Source of the DNA: an uncultured Neisseriaceae bacterium
GTDB lineage: Bacteria; Pseudomonadota; Gammaproteobacteria; Burkholderiales; UBA11063
Reading direction: 5' to 3'
Assembly (NCBI GenBank): GCA_937952895.1
Contig: CALFYC010000009.1
Span: 1 to 15,188 of the forward strand
DNA length: 15,188 nt
Under the pieces are notes generated by a model. That model did no database searches and was not told the origin of the DNA. It saw only the letters and a program-made list of their open reading frames with translations. A program made the position numbers and the translations under genes. Shown here piece after piece: positions 1-7,213 of the stretch (within the stretch, counting starts at the first letter, position 1; each line of letters starts with the position of its first letter).

Positions 1-2
1 AA

Positions 3-69
3 GTAGTGTCTCAGTTTGAATGATAATCCTTTGATAATAGAATATAGATTTCTGAAACTGAAACACTAC
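3..69 (-). repeat. 67-bp MITE-like element with terminal inverted repeats, copy 1
   Basis: The two ends are near-perfect inverted repeats of each other: GTAGTGTCTCAGTTT on the left against AAACTGAAACACTAC on the right, 14 of 15 pairing. The reverse complement of the whole unit matches a second unit at 8228-8294 at 62 of 67 positions with no gaps. The core carries two GATAAT hexamers. It has no room for a protein, so it resembles a non-autonomous miniature inverted-repeat element, but no parent transposase is visible. The left outer end lies at the window edge, so any target duplication cannot be checked. It sits just upstream of the sodC promoter. Confidence 0.75.
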
Positions 70-93
70 CCAAATATAAAGATTTATAAATAA

Positions 94-102
94 TGTTACA
101 AT
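94..102 (+). promoter_or_regulatory. Putative extended -10 promoter of sodC
   Basis: TGTTACAAT fits an extended -10 (TGn followed by TACAAT), about 36 bp before the preferred sodC start. No good -35 is seen at the usual distance, where the DNA is the edge of the repeat at 3-69. The identical nonamer forms the -10 of the gene at 8410, also just after a copy of that repeat. Confidence 0.45.
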
Positions 103-137
103 AACCGATATTTTATATTTTAATGGAAGAATTCATT

Positions 138-674
138 ATGCAAAAAAACTTCGCCAATATTTTTATAACCTTAATCTGCTTATTTACTACTTTAAATTGT
201 AATGCAAAATCTAACTCACCTAAATTGGTAGTTATCAATATGTATACAACCGAATCAAACCCTAAGATCATTGGCAGCATTAAAGCCCAAGATAGTGCCA
301 ACGGTCTTTTACTAACCACTTATATATATGCTAATTATGTTTTAAAGCCTGGATTACATGGATTTCATATGCATACAAATCCATCATGCGCTAATTTTGG
401 GCAAGCAGCAGGAGCTCATTTCGACCCACAACATACCAACTCCCATTTGGGACCTTACAATAATGGTCACTTAGGTGACTTACCAGAACTTAACGTTAAA
501 AAAGATGGATCAATAAATCAAGTCGTAGTTGCCCCAAGACTTAAATTAAATGATATTTTTAACCATAGTTTCATTATTCATCAAGGTGCAGATAATTATA
601 GTGATAAACCACTTCCATTAGGCGGAGGTGGAACTAGAAAAATTTGCGGCATAACACCGCCAATTAATTCTTGA
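138..674 (+). CDS. sodC: Periplasmic Cu/Zn superoxide dismutase
   Basis: It converts superoxide to hydrogen peroxide and oxygen in the periplasm. Residues 1-23 form a signal peptide ending in Cys-Asn-Ala, a plausible signal peptidase I site. The metal ligands are all present: His77 and His79 (GFHMH), bridging His94 (GAHFDP), His103, His111 and Asp114 for zinc, and His148 as the last copper ligand. Cys84 and Cys170 can form the conserved disulfide, and the GGGGTRKICG end is typical of bacterial SodC. I prefer ATG 138 over the in-frame ATG at 123: GGAAGA lies at Shine-Dalgarno distance before 138, and the signal peptide then begins properly. At 178 residues it is full length. It is monocistronic and converges on the - strand operon across the hairpin at 699-734. 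Confidence 0.95.
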   Translation: MQKNFANIFITLICLFTTLNCNAKSNSPKLVVINMYTTESNPKIIGSIKAQDSANGLLLTTYIYANYVLKPGLHGFHMHTNPSCANFGQAAGAHFDPQHTNSHLGPYNNGHLGDLPELNVKKDGSINQVVVAPRLKLNDIFNHSFIIHQGADNYSDKPLPLGGGGTRKICGITPPINS

Positions 675-698
675 TATGCTTATTCTTAAAAAAATAAA

Positions 699-734
699 CC
701 CTCACACAACAAAAATTTTATTTTACGGTGAGGG
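699..734. terminator. Bidirectional hairpin terminator between convergent genes
   Basis: CCCTCAC at 699-705 pairs perfectly with GTGAGGG at 728-734 around an AT-rich loop. On the - strand the stem is followed by a long T-rich tract (complement of the A run at 688-698), so it should end the operon that begins at yheS. On the + strand it follows sodC, with a weaker CTTTATATT tail. Confidence 0.7.
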
Positions 735-751
735 CTTTATATTAGTAGTAT

Positions 752-1000
752 TTAATTTTTATTCTTTAATGAATGCGCAATTTCAAGTAATGAATAAACT
801 ACTAATGATACAACTAAAGTGATACTCCAAGAGAGTAATAATTGAACAACAGCACCAATAATAGCATCTTTTTTTGACCCATCCATTGACGTAATAAGAG
901 CAGTATTAACAGCTGATACCACACCTAGAATCAAAGCAATAACCACTACAAAATTAAATATTTTTTCTCCAATATTTAATACTGTTTTTCTCATACACAT
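752..1000 (-). CDS. Small two-helix membrane protein, unknown function
   Basis: This is an 82-residue protein with two hydrophobic segments, roughly residues 15-36 and 47-70, separated by a short polar loop (SMDGSKKD). The C-terminus is basic and polar. AGGAAA precedes the first ATG at an acceptable distance, and a second ATG lies two codons in. It begins about 30 bp after the gmhA stop, so it is probably the last gene of the - strand operon, ending at the hairpin 699-734. The layout (two helices, short polar tail after the second) loosely recalls DUF4282-type small membrane proteins, but that is only an impression. No catalytic motif is visible. Confidence 0.7.
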   Translation of the reverse strand: MCMRKTVLNIGEKIFNFVVVIALILGVVSAVNTALITSMDGSKKDAIIGAVVQLLLSWSITLVVSLVVYSLLEIAHSLKNKN

Positions 1001-1030
1001 AATAGATTTTCCTTTCTCTATAAATTAAAC

Positions 1031-1615
1031 TTATTTAAACATTAAATTATCGACCACATCGCAAAGTGTATGTAAAACTAAAATATGAATTTCTTGAATT
1101 CTTGCAGTTCGATTAACTGGAGCACAAATATTAATATCACCATTTTTTAAAATAGATTGAATTTTTCCGCCATTTTTACCAGTTAATGCAATTACTTTCA
1201 TCCCTTTTAAATGAGCAACTTCAATTGCCTTAATTACATTTGTTGAGTTACCAGAGGTAGAAATTGCTAATAATATATCCCCACTATTACCAAGAGTTTC
1301 AACTTGCTTTGAATATACCACTTCAAAAGAATAATCATTACCAATTGCGGTTAGTGCTGATGTATCAGTAGTTAAAGCAATTGCAGGTAGTGGACGTCTC
1401 TCCATTTCATAACGACCAGTGAATTCAGCCGCAAAATGTTGACTATCCGATGCGGATCCACCATTTCCACAAATTAAAAGCTTATTATTGGTGTTAAATG
1501 TTGTAACTAATAATGTGGCGGCACCTTTAATTGGTTCAATTAAACACTGCTGTGCTTTTTCTTTAGCTTCAATACTTTCTATGAAATTTTGCCGAATTAG
1601 ATTTTCAACCAACAT
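1031..1615 (-). CDS. gmhA: Phosphoheptose isomerase (SIS domain)
   Basis: The likely role is to isomerise sedoheptulose 7-phosphate to D-glycero-manno-heptose 7-phosphate in the cytoplasm, the first step toward ADP-heptose for the LPS core. The 194-residue length matches the family. It is one SIS domain: phosphate-binding CGNGGSASD at 49-57 and STSGNS in the second loop. Glu64 (HFAAEFTGR) and His177 (RIQEIHI) match the catalytic Glu65 and His180 of E. coli GmhA. Its overall sequence is also close to DiaA, the DnaA-binding SIS protein often found near rsmI, and DiaA is the main alternative. Retention of both catalytic residues favours the enzyme. AGGG precedes ATG 1615 at normal spacing. It lies 94 bp after the glycosyltransferase and 30 bp before the small membrane protein. 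Confidence 0.85.
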   Translation of the reverse strand: MLVENLIRQNFIESIEAKEKAQQCLIEPIKGAATLLVTTFNTNNKLLICGNGGSASDSQHFAAEFTGRYEMERRPLPAIALTTDTSALTAIGNDYSFEVVYSKQVETLGNSGDILLAISTSGNSTNVIKAIEVAHLKGMKVIALTGKNGGKIQSILKNGDINICAPVNRTARIQEIHILVLHTLCDVVDNLMFK

Positions 1616-1709
1616 ATAAACCCTATCTTTATTAATCTAAAATACTCTAACGCGCGTAATTGTAGCAAATAATTGCTTATTTGGGGAAATAACCTTTTTT
1701 AATATTTAT

Positions 1710-2885
1710 TTACCGATACCATTTAAGCTTTTGATTACTAATATAACTATTATAACAATTGGAATTAAAAGAATTATAAGTTGTCTGGTAGCATGCTTGT
1801 TTTAGAGCCTTTTTTATACTACATTTGCCAACTAAAATACTCAAGCTTATAATTATAAAAATAATTACCAAAATATTATAAAATTTAATATACCTATATT
1901 TCACTATAAAATAGCTAACTAGAAGTATTAACATATTCGTTAATGGTAAAGTGTAACTTAATGATACATGAGCAAATGGTGATAAAAATAACCAAAATAT
2001 GCCAAAGGAAATGGAAAGCCATATTAATAACTTTAGGTATGGATCTTGGTGTATTACCAATTTCTTTTTAAAAAATAAATAAGCTAAAAATAATATTAAA
2101 ATGTTCTCACTACCGAAAAAAGCACTCCATACATAGAATAATATTCCCTGCCACCATTTTTTATGCGGTTCGTGAATATTATGATACTGATCAGTGCTCC
2201 ATAAATGAGTCGTTAATTGATATTTAAATGAAATCCAATCATGCTGATAATTCCAAATTATGACCGGACTAAACATTATTAAACATATTAATATTGAAAG
2301 ATATAATTGATGCTTTTTAAAAATACCTCGATATTCTTTATTCACAATAAAAAATAAGATTAATGAGATTAGTAGAATAACTCCAGAATATTTAGACAAT
2401 AATAAGAACCCAGCTAATATTCCGATAAGATAAATTAGTCGATTATTCTGTGTTTTAAGATAGAGACATACTGTATAAATAATAGCTAAATTAAAAATAC
2501 ATTCTAATCCATCATAAGTAACATTAGTAATAACAAAGCGTATTACCCCAAATGGATATACTAACCAAAGAAGCGAAGCTAGTTTACCCGATTGATTATT
2601 CCACAGTTCACTGATTTTAAAGATTAAACATGCAGAAATTAATGCGAAAATTAAACCTAAAAAGTTAAGTGAAAACACACTATTACCAAAAATGAAAGTT
2701 ATTAATTTAATTGTATAAGCAATTAAAGGTGGTCCATCATAATACGATAATTGTAGATTTTGGCTCCAATCAAAATAATAAAAACTATCCACACATGGAA
2801 ACATATAAAAACAGAAGATAGTAACCACCAATATAAAGGCTATATATGGTGATTTTGCTAATTTCATTAAATTAACATTTTGCAC
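1710..2885 (-). CDS. Membrane glycosyltransferase, family 39 / PMT_2 type
   Basis: It probably transfers a sugar from a polyprenyl-phosphate donor at the outer face of the inner membrane. There are about nine to ten hydrophobic segments. The N-terminal loop carries the family pattern: Asp33 in VDSFYYFDW, then YYDGPP at 48-53. Further in, LLSKYSG and PVIIWNYQHDWISF are characteristic of bacterial PMT_2/ArnT-like proteins. The usual Asp-Glu pair after the first helix is Asp33-Ser34 here, so the second acidic residue is missing. At 391 residues it is shorter than most relatives and lacks a large C-terminal domain. The start is GTG 2885, with GAGG six bases upstream. It lies 32 bp after yheS, so co-transcription is likely. 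The acceptor is unknown; the gmhA neighbour suggests LPS or another envelope glycan. Confidence 0.8.
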   Translation of the reverse strand: MQNVNLMKLAKSPYIAFILVVTIFCFYMFPCVDSFYYFDWSQNLQLSYYDGPPLIAYTIKLITFIFGNSVFSLNFLGLIFALISACLIFKISELWNNQSGKLASLLWLVYPFGVIRFVITNVTYDGLECIFNLAIIYTVCLYLKTQNNRLIYLIGILAGFLLLSKYSGVILLISLILFFIVNKEYRGIFKKHQLYLSILICLIMFSPVIIWNYQHDWISFKYQLTTHLWSTDQYHNIHEPHKKWWQGILFYVWSAFFGSENILILFLAYLFFKKKLVIHQDPYLKLLIWLSISFGIFWLFLSPFAHVSLSYTLPLTNMLILLVSYFIVKYRYIKFYNILVIIFIIISLSILVGKCSIKKALKQACYQTTYNSFNSNCYNSYISNQKLKWYR

Positions 2886-2917
2886 AAATTACCTCACCGT
2901 AAAAAATTTATTTATAT

Positions 2918-4708
2918 TTAAGCTTGCTCAGTTATCCAATCTGTTTCTAAATCTTCTAATTGCTTCTTTTGCTCCAAATATTCTGCTGTAGCTTTATCAA
3001 ACCCTGCAATCTCAATTGGATTATTATAATCAACCTTACTTATCTTATTCTCATAAATTGAAATTTTTTCTTGTAAAATTTTAATTTTATTTTCTATTTG
3101 CTCTAAACTAAATTTAACTTTATTATTGGCTTTCTTATTGTTGCTGGGGTTATTGTTATTTTTTTTAATTTTACCTGATGTTTGTTGGCGCTCTATATCT
3201 TTTTCCTTTTGCAGTAAAAGTTCATGATAATCGTCTAAAGAGCCCGTGAATTTTACCAAACTTTTATTATCAATCAAATAAAATTCATCCACCACGCTTT
3301 GTAATAAAAATTTATCATGTGAGACAATTACTACACTACCCATAAAATCTTGTATACCATTCGCCAACTCTTCACGCATTTGCATATCTAAATGGTTGGT
3401 TGGTTCATCTAAAAATAGAATGTTTGGTCGATGTAAAATAATATTAGCAATCGTAAGACGAGCTTTTTCTCCACCCGAAAAAGTTCCGATTTTAGCTTTT
3501 ACTTTATCCCCAGAAAAACCATAGCCACCTAAAAAACTACGCAGTTCATTCTCTCGTTTACCTTTATGTTCACGAGATAAAAAACTAAGTGGTGTATCAT
3601 CCAGATCTAATTGATCAACTGTATTTTGTGCAAAATACCCAACTTCAATCTTATTATCTTTAAGTAATTCCCCTGATAATAAGGTTGAACCATCAATTAA
3701 AGCTTTAATAAACGTTGATTTACCAATCCCATTTTTTCCAAGTAAACCTATTCGGCTATTTTGAAAAATATCTAAACTAACATTTTCAATTAATTGATTA
3801 TTTGGATAACCAACTGAAGCATCTACCACACTTAATAACTTATCAACTTGATATACCGGTTCTAAGAAATTAATATCAAATTCAATATCTTTAGGAATTG
3901 CTTGCGCAACTTGTAATTTTTCAATCATTTTCATGCGGCTTTGTGCCTGAGTTGCTTTACTAGCTTTAGCCTTAAATCGGTCAACAAATTTTTGTAAATG
4001 TTCTCGTTTAGCTTGAATTTTGGCTGCCAATTGTTGCTGTTGTTGAATTTGCAAATAACGCGTATTTTCAAAAGTAGAATAATTACCCGTATAAAGAGTT
4101 AACATTTGACCACTTATTAAAAGAGTATGCGTAGTAATATTATCTAAAAATTCTCGATCATGTGAAATGATAATAGCTAAACCCGTATAATTTTTAAGCC
4201 AATCCTCAAGCCACATAACAGTTTCCAAATCTAGATGATTGGTCGGCTCATCAAGTAATAGCAAATCTGATGGCAAAATTAAAGCTTTAGCTAAATTAGC
4301 TCTCATCTGCCAACCACCAGAAAAATTATCAATAGGTAGATATAATTCTTCTAATTTAAAACCTAGATTGATAAGTAGTTTTTCAGCTTTAGGCCTTAAT
4401 TGATAATATTCAGGTAAATCAGTATGATCTTGCACAATTAACGGATGAGTACTTAGAACATAATCTACCAATAATTCATTTTGATTATGGATTTCTTGCT
4501 CAACATAACCGATTAAAGTATGATTAGGAAGAAAGAATTCTCCAGATTCAACAGCTAAAGTGCCTAAAATTACTTTGAATAGTGAGGTTTTCCCAACACC
4601 ATTTTGACCAACTAAACCTACTTTTTGGCCCTTGTAAACTTGAACTGTTGCATCATTAAGTAATACACGATTGCCATAAGCTAATTTAACATTTTTGATA
4701 TTTAACAC
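2918..4708 (-). CDS. yheS: ABC-F family ATPase, YheS-like
   Basis: It is a soluble ABC-F protein with two ATPase domains and no membrane segment; relatives bind the ribosomal E site and help resolve stalled translation. Domain 1 has Walker A GQNGVGKTS at 34-42, signature FSGGW and Walker B LLLLDEPTNHLDLE. A basic linker with RFKAKASKATQAQSRMKM follows, the region that reaches toward the ribosome. Domain 2 has Walker A GKNGIGKS at 324-331, FSGGEKAR and ILFLDEPTNHLDM. The tail, roughly 520-590, is a Lys/Asn-rich linker and a coiled coil. The FSGGW signature and the linker fit YheS better than EttA or Uup. The start is GTG 4708 with AAGGA upstream. It is the first gene of the - strand operon. 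Some ABC-F proteins give antibiotic resistance, but nothing here points to that. Confidence 0.9.
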   Translation of the reverse strand: MLNIKNVKLAYGNRVLLNDATVQVYKGQKVGLVGQNGVGKTSLFKVILGTLAVESGEFFLPNHTLIGYVEQEIHNQNELLVDYVLSTHPLIVQDHTDLPEYYQLRPKAEKLLINLGFKLEELYLPIDNFSGGWQMRANLAKALILPSDLLLLDEPTNHLDLETVMWLEDWLKNYTGLAIIISHDREFLDNITTHTLLISGQMLTLYTGNYSTFENTRYLQIQQQQQLAAKIQAKREHLQKFVDRFKAKASKATQAQSRMKMIEKLQVAQAIPKDIEFDINFLEPVYQVDKLLSVVDASVGYPNNQLIENVSLDIFQNSRIGLLGKNGIGKSTFIKALIDGSTLLSGELLKDNKIEVGYFAQNTVDQLDLDDTPLSFLSREHKGKRENELRSFLGGYGFSGDKVKAKIGTFSGGEKARLTIANIILHRPNILFLDEPTNHLDMQMREELANGIQDFMGSVVIVSHDKFLLQSVVDEFYLIDNKSLVKFTGSLDDYHELLLQKEKDIERQQTSGKIKKNNNNPSNNKKANNKVKFSLEQIENKIKILQEKISIYENKISKVDYNNPIEIAGFDKATAEYLEQKKQLEDLETDWITEQA

Positions 4709-5055
4709 AGATCCATTCCTTAAACATACTTTCTAATTGTCCACTTTTAATTACTTAAAGTGCTATAAATATACCCACTAAATGGTATTTTTTAAACAGT
4801 TTAGAAAGATTCGCTAATGTGTTAAAACCATTTAAATCACCTTATTCTTTATTAAAATTAAACAAATAATAGCTAATTACATTGTCATGATTATAGCCAA
4901 ACAATTCTACCAGTAATTTTTTCTTAAATCAAAGTGGAAGTCTTCAATATACACTACGATATACTTTAAATAAAATCATTCTTGAAGCGTAACATGAGGT
5001 TTTTGCCATATATTAAATAACTTTTATTCAACACTACATTTTAACAATTTATATT

Positions 5056-5077
5056 GTAAAAATTTTAAAATTTTTAC
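5056..5077. repeat. Perfect 22-bp AT-rich palindrome
   Basis: The sequence from GTAAAAATTTT to AAAATTTTTAC reads identically on both strands over all 22 bp. It lies about 85 bp upstream of the rpsU -10. It could be a protein-binding site, a cruciform or simply low-complexity DNA. Confidence 0.6.
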
Positions 5078-5114
5078 CAATAATATGTATGGCTTTAAAT
5101 TTAATTTAAACCAA

Positions 5115-5131
5115 TTAGGATTATCTCCTAA
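5115..5131. promoter_or_regulatory. Inverted repeat TTAGGA-N5-TCCTAA upstream of rpsU
   Basis: TTAGGA (5115-5120) and TCCTAA (5126-5131) are perfect inverted half-sites with a 5-bp gap, about 28 bp upstream of the extended -10 at 5159. That position suits a regulator site. No known operator is recognised. Confidence 0.35.
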
Positions 5132-5158
5132 ATTTGTAGCATAATAATCCACATTTTA

Positions 5159-5167
5159 TGATATAAT
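5159..5167 (+). promoter_or_regulatory. Extended -10 promoter of rpsU
   Basis: TGATATAAT is a perfect extended -10 (TGn plus TATAAT). There is no clear -35, as is usual for this promoter class. Transcription would start near 5174, giving a leader of about 150 nt before rpsU. Confidence 0.6.
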
Positions 5168-5173
5168 CATTTC

Positions 5174-5323
5174 TCAAATTTTATTAAAATAATTTCGGAA
5201 ATGGCGGTGATTTTTTATTTTATAGACTAGTCGTAATCTAGATGATTATATGAAACCCGAATAAATATATAAATAATGTATTTATTTTTCTGTTTATTAT
5301 TTTAATTTTTAAAGGATTTATAA
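5174..5323 (+). promoter_or_regulatory. Long, possibly structured 5' leader of rpsU
   Basis: TTCGG (5194-5198) can pair with CCGAA (5257-5261), enclosing two perfect 8-bp palindromes, GACTAGTC (5225-5232) and ATCTAGAT (5236-5243). Near the gene, ATAAATA-ATG-TATTTAT can form an AT stem. AAGGA lies seven bases before the rpsU ATG. Leaders of ribosomal protein genes often bind the protein product; whether this one does is inference. Confidence 0.35.
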
Positions 5324-5536
5324 ATGCCTGAAATAAAAGTTCGTGATACCGAATATTTTGATGTTGCTCTTAGAAGATTTAAAAAAGCCGTAGAAAAAGC
5401 TGGACTTTTAACAGAGCTTCGTTCACGCGAATCTTATGAAAAGCCAACTACAGAAAGAAAAAGAAAACTATCTGCTGCAGTTAAAAGACATCATAAAAAA
5501 ATTCGCTCACAAATGCTACCTAAGCGTGGCAGATGA
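5324..5536 (+). CDS. rpsU: 30S ribosomal protein bS21
   Basis: This is the small basic subunit protein that binds near the anti-Shine-Dalgarno end of 16S rRNA and helps initiation. The 70-residue length is standard. It begins MPEIKVRDTEYFDVALRRFKK and contains the family block SRESYEKPTTERKRK, then a Lys/Arg/His-rich tail ending LPKRGR. AAGGA precedes the ATG by seven bases. It has its own extended -10 promoter with a long leader upstream and a strong terminator directly after the stop, so it appears monocistronic. It is not in the common rpsU-dnaG-rpoD arrangement; rsmI follows instead. Confidence 0.97.
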   Translation: MPEIKVRDTEYFDVALRRFKKAVEKAGLLTELRSRESYEKPTTERKRKLSAAVKRHHKKIRSQMLPKRGR

Positions 5537-5538
5537 TC

Positions 5539-5569
5539 AAAATAGCTACAGTTTTCTGTAGCTATTTTT
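5539..5569 (+). terminator. Rho-independent terminator of rpsU
   Basis: A perfect 13-bp stem (AAAATAGCTACAG with CTGTAGCTATTTT) closes a TTTT loop and ends in a T run. The stem begins two bases after the rpsU stop. The A run on its left makes it usable from the other strand as well. Confidence 0.93.
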
Positions 5570-5588
5570 ACTAATAAGGCTCATACAA

Positions 5589-5594
5589 TATAAT
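5589..5594 (+). promoter_or_regulatory. Possible -10 of rsmI
   Basis: TATAAT lies between the rpsU terminator and rsmI. It would put the transcript start only about nine bases before the TTG start codon, so the leader would be very short. The -35 region is poor. An overlapping TACAAT at 5584-5589 is an alternative. Confidence 0.35.
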
Positions 5595-5609
5595 TTAATG
5601 GAAACTTAA

Positions 5610-6458
5610 TTGTTATATATCTGTGCAACTCCAATCGGTAATTTACAAGATATTACTTTAAGAGCAATTGCGATCCTAAATCACGCAGATATTATTTTGT
5701 GTGAGGATACTCGAGTTAGCCGTCATCTATTAGATCATCACAGTATCAAATACAAAAAATTAATAGCTTTTCATGAACATAATGAAACTCAAGTTTCTCA
5801 TCAAGTAATTAAATGGCTAGAAGATGGTTTAACTATAGTTCAAATTAGTGATGCAGGAACCCCAGGAATTTCAGACCCTGGGGCACGTTTATGTAATATG
5901 GTTTTAGAACATAAATTACCAATTTCCCCATTACCTGGGGCTTCAGCCTATACATCCATATTGTCAGTAGCTGGGATTGATGGGCCTTCTAAGTTTTTTG
6001 GTTTCCTCCCATCAACCAAAACCAAACGTCAAGAAATTTTAAATTCATGGAAAAATATCGATTATGCAATCTGCATTTATGAATCCCCGCATAGAATCTT
6101 AGCAACACTCCAAGATATTAATGATTGCTTAGGTTCAAACCGAAATTTAATTATGGGGCGCGAACTTACTAAACAATTTGAAACAATAAAAAAATCCAAT
6201 GTATCTGAACTACTAAATTTTGTGCAAAATGATTCAAACCAAACACGTGGCGAATTTGTTCTAATTATTTATCCAAATCCAAAAACAGAATTAACCAATA
6301 AAGTTTTAACCATAGAACAGCTAAATGCCTTAAAACTACTCCTAAACGAATTACCACCTAAAAAAGCGGTCTTATTAACGCATAAAATAGCTGGTGGGGA
6401 TAAAGATATCTTATATAAGCATGCAATTGAATTAAATCATGGTAAAAACCAAAACTAA
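5610..6458 (+). CDS. rsmI: 16S rRNA 2'-O-methyltransferase of C1402
   Basis: RsmI uses S-adenosylmethionine to methylate the ribose 2'-oxygen of C1402 in the decoding centre. The 282-residue protein has every family block: ATPIGNLQDIT at 7-17, CEDTR at 31-35, DAGTPGISDPG at 81-91, PLPGASA at 107-113 and YESPHR near 157-162. It belongs to the tetrapyrrole-methylase fold. The start codon is TTG at 5610: the only nearby upstream in-frame ATG (5598) is followed by GAA ACT TAA, a stop. GGAA at 5600-5603 serves as ribosome binding site. It overlaps the next gene by 20 bp if that gene starts at 6439. The usual partner yraN is absent; the gmhA/diaA-like gene is 4 kb away on the other strand. Confidence 0.94.
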   Translation: MLYICATPIGNLQDITLRAIAILNHADIILCEDTRVSRHLLDHHSIKYKKLIAFHEHNETQVSHQVIKWLEDGLTIVQISDAGTPGISDPGARLCNMVLEHKLPISPLPGASAYTSILSVAGIDGPSKFFGFLPSTKTKRQEILNSWKNIDYAICIYESPHRILATLQDINDCLGSNRNLIMGRELTKQFETIKKSNVSELLNFVQNDSNQTRGEFVLIIYPNPKTELTNKVLTIEQLNALKLLLNELPPKKAVLLTHKIAGGDKDILYKHAIELNHGKNQN

Positions 6459-7137
6459 TACCAGAATGATGAGCCAATCTGACGCAGAAAAGTTTGTAAA
6501 GAAACTTTTAGAGGATGTTTTTCCAAACGGTAAAGTTGAGCTGATTGATGATTTCTATACTCAAAATGTTGTCGGACATTTTAATGATGGAATTTTAGGT
6601 ATTCATGATATTAAAGACCGTGTCAAAGCTATAAAAATGTACACTCAAAACTGCTTCTTCCAAGTAAATCAAATTGTAGTATTTGATCAATTTATTGCTT
6701 TTTCATGTAAACAAAATTGGATAAATAAACATGATTTAAGTCTTTATGATGCATTAGTTTTTGGGATTTATAGACTATCTAATAATAAGATTTGTGAACT
6801 TTGGTTAATTAAAGATTTAGCCAATACATCATATCAAACAATTAACCAAAATTTTTCTGAATATATGAAGCCATTTGAATTAAATCGCAAACTTAAACAA
6901 GAATTTTTACATAAACTAACTCTCTTAGAACAAGTTCATTTGAATAAGCAAGAGCATCTAACTGATGTAGAGCGTGAATGCTTATATTATTACTTTAATG
7001 GATTCTCAGCAAAAGAATGTGCTAACTGCATGTCATTATCCAAACGCACAGTTGAAACTTATTTGGCTAAAATAAAGGAAAAATTTGATTGTAGAACTAA
7101 ACATGATTTAAGAAAAAAACTTTTTACAAAAAAGTAG
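6439..7137 (+). CDS. Regulator: SnoaL/NTF2-like domain plus LuxR-type HTH
   Basis: The protein has 232 residues from ATG 6439, overlapping rsmI by 20 bp; ATG 6466 or 6469 are possible later starts, and none has a clear ribosome site. Residues about 10-140 resemble a SnoaL/NTF2-like cone fold, with the pattern IDDFYTQNVVGHF early and YRLSNNKICELWLIKD at the end. Residues 174-229 form a LuxR/GerE helix-turn-helix: LTDVERECLYYYFNGFSAKECA, then LSKRTVETYLAKIKEKF. The signature Glu, Gly and Thr-Val-Glu positions are kept. It is likely a DNA-binding regulator whose N-terminus senses a small ligand. The N-terminal domain looks paralogous to the separate protein encoded next at 7214. The target is probably the following promoter, by inference from position. 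Confidence 0.78.
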   Translation: MVKTKTNTRMMSQSDAEKFVKKLLEDVFPNGKVELIDDFYTQNVVGHFNDGILGIHDIKDRVKAIKMYTQNCFFQVNQIVVFDQFIAFSCKQNWINKHDLSLYDALVFGIYRLSNNKICELWLIKDLANTSYQTINQNFSEYMKPFELNRKLKQEFLHKLTLLEQVHLNKQEHLTDVERECLYYYFNGFSAKECANCMSLSKRTVETYLAKIKEKFDCRTKHDLRKKLFTKK

Positions 7138-7173
7138 TATTTTATACTATTATTTAAATCATTTAACTTTAAC

Positions 7174-7179
7174 TATAAT
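7174..7179 (+). promoter_or_regulatory. Putative -10 of the SnoaL/SDR pair
   Basis: A consensus TATAAT lies 34 bp before the gene at 7214, just after the direct repeat TTTAACTTTAAC (7162-7173). The -35 is weak, which would fit a promoter needing an activator such as the upstream HTH protein; that link is inference. Confidence 0.45.
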
Positions 7180-7213
7180 AGCGACCTAAGTTAATTTTTT
7201 TAAGGATAAAATT

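Larger units (their letters stand above)
4709..5323. other. 615-bp AT-rich intergenic region, yheS/rpsU divergent control
   Basis: I find no convincing gene or tRNA here. It holds a perfect 22-bp palindrome (5056-5077), a 17-bp inverted repeat (5115-5131), the rpsU extended -10 (5159-5167) and a roughly 150-nt leader with short palindromes. The yheS promoter must lie in its left part, but I cannot pick it reliably. The length is large for a window with mostly tight gene spacing. Confidence 0.5.

Noticed and set aside
123..137. Earlier ATG start for sodC at 123
   Set aside because: It would place five extra residues before the signal peptide and use up the GGAAGA ribosome site that correctly serves ATG 138.
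721..2903. Thirteen-base inverted match ATTTTACGGTGAGG at 720-733 and 2891-2903
   Set aside because: One half belongs to a terminator stem and the other to a ribosome binding site; a short match like this is best explained by chance.
2918..4708. ABC-F protein as an antibiotic-resistance determinant
   Set aside because: Linker and signature fit the housekeeping YheS type, and there is no attenuator-like leader or mobile context beside it.
5174..5323. A tRNA or small RNA gene in the rpsU leader
   Set aside because: No T-loop or acceptor-stem pattern is present; the GAAACCCGAAT segment does not fold into a cloverleaf.
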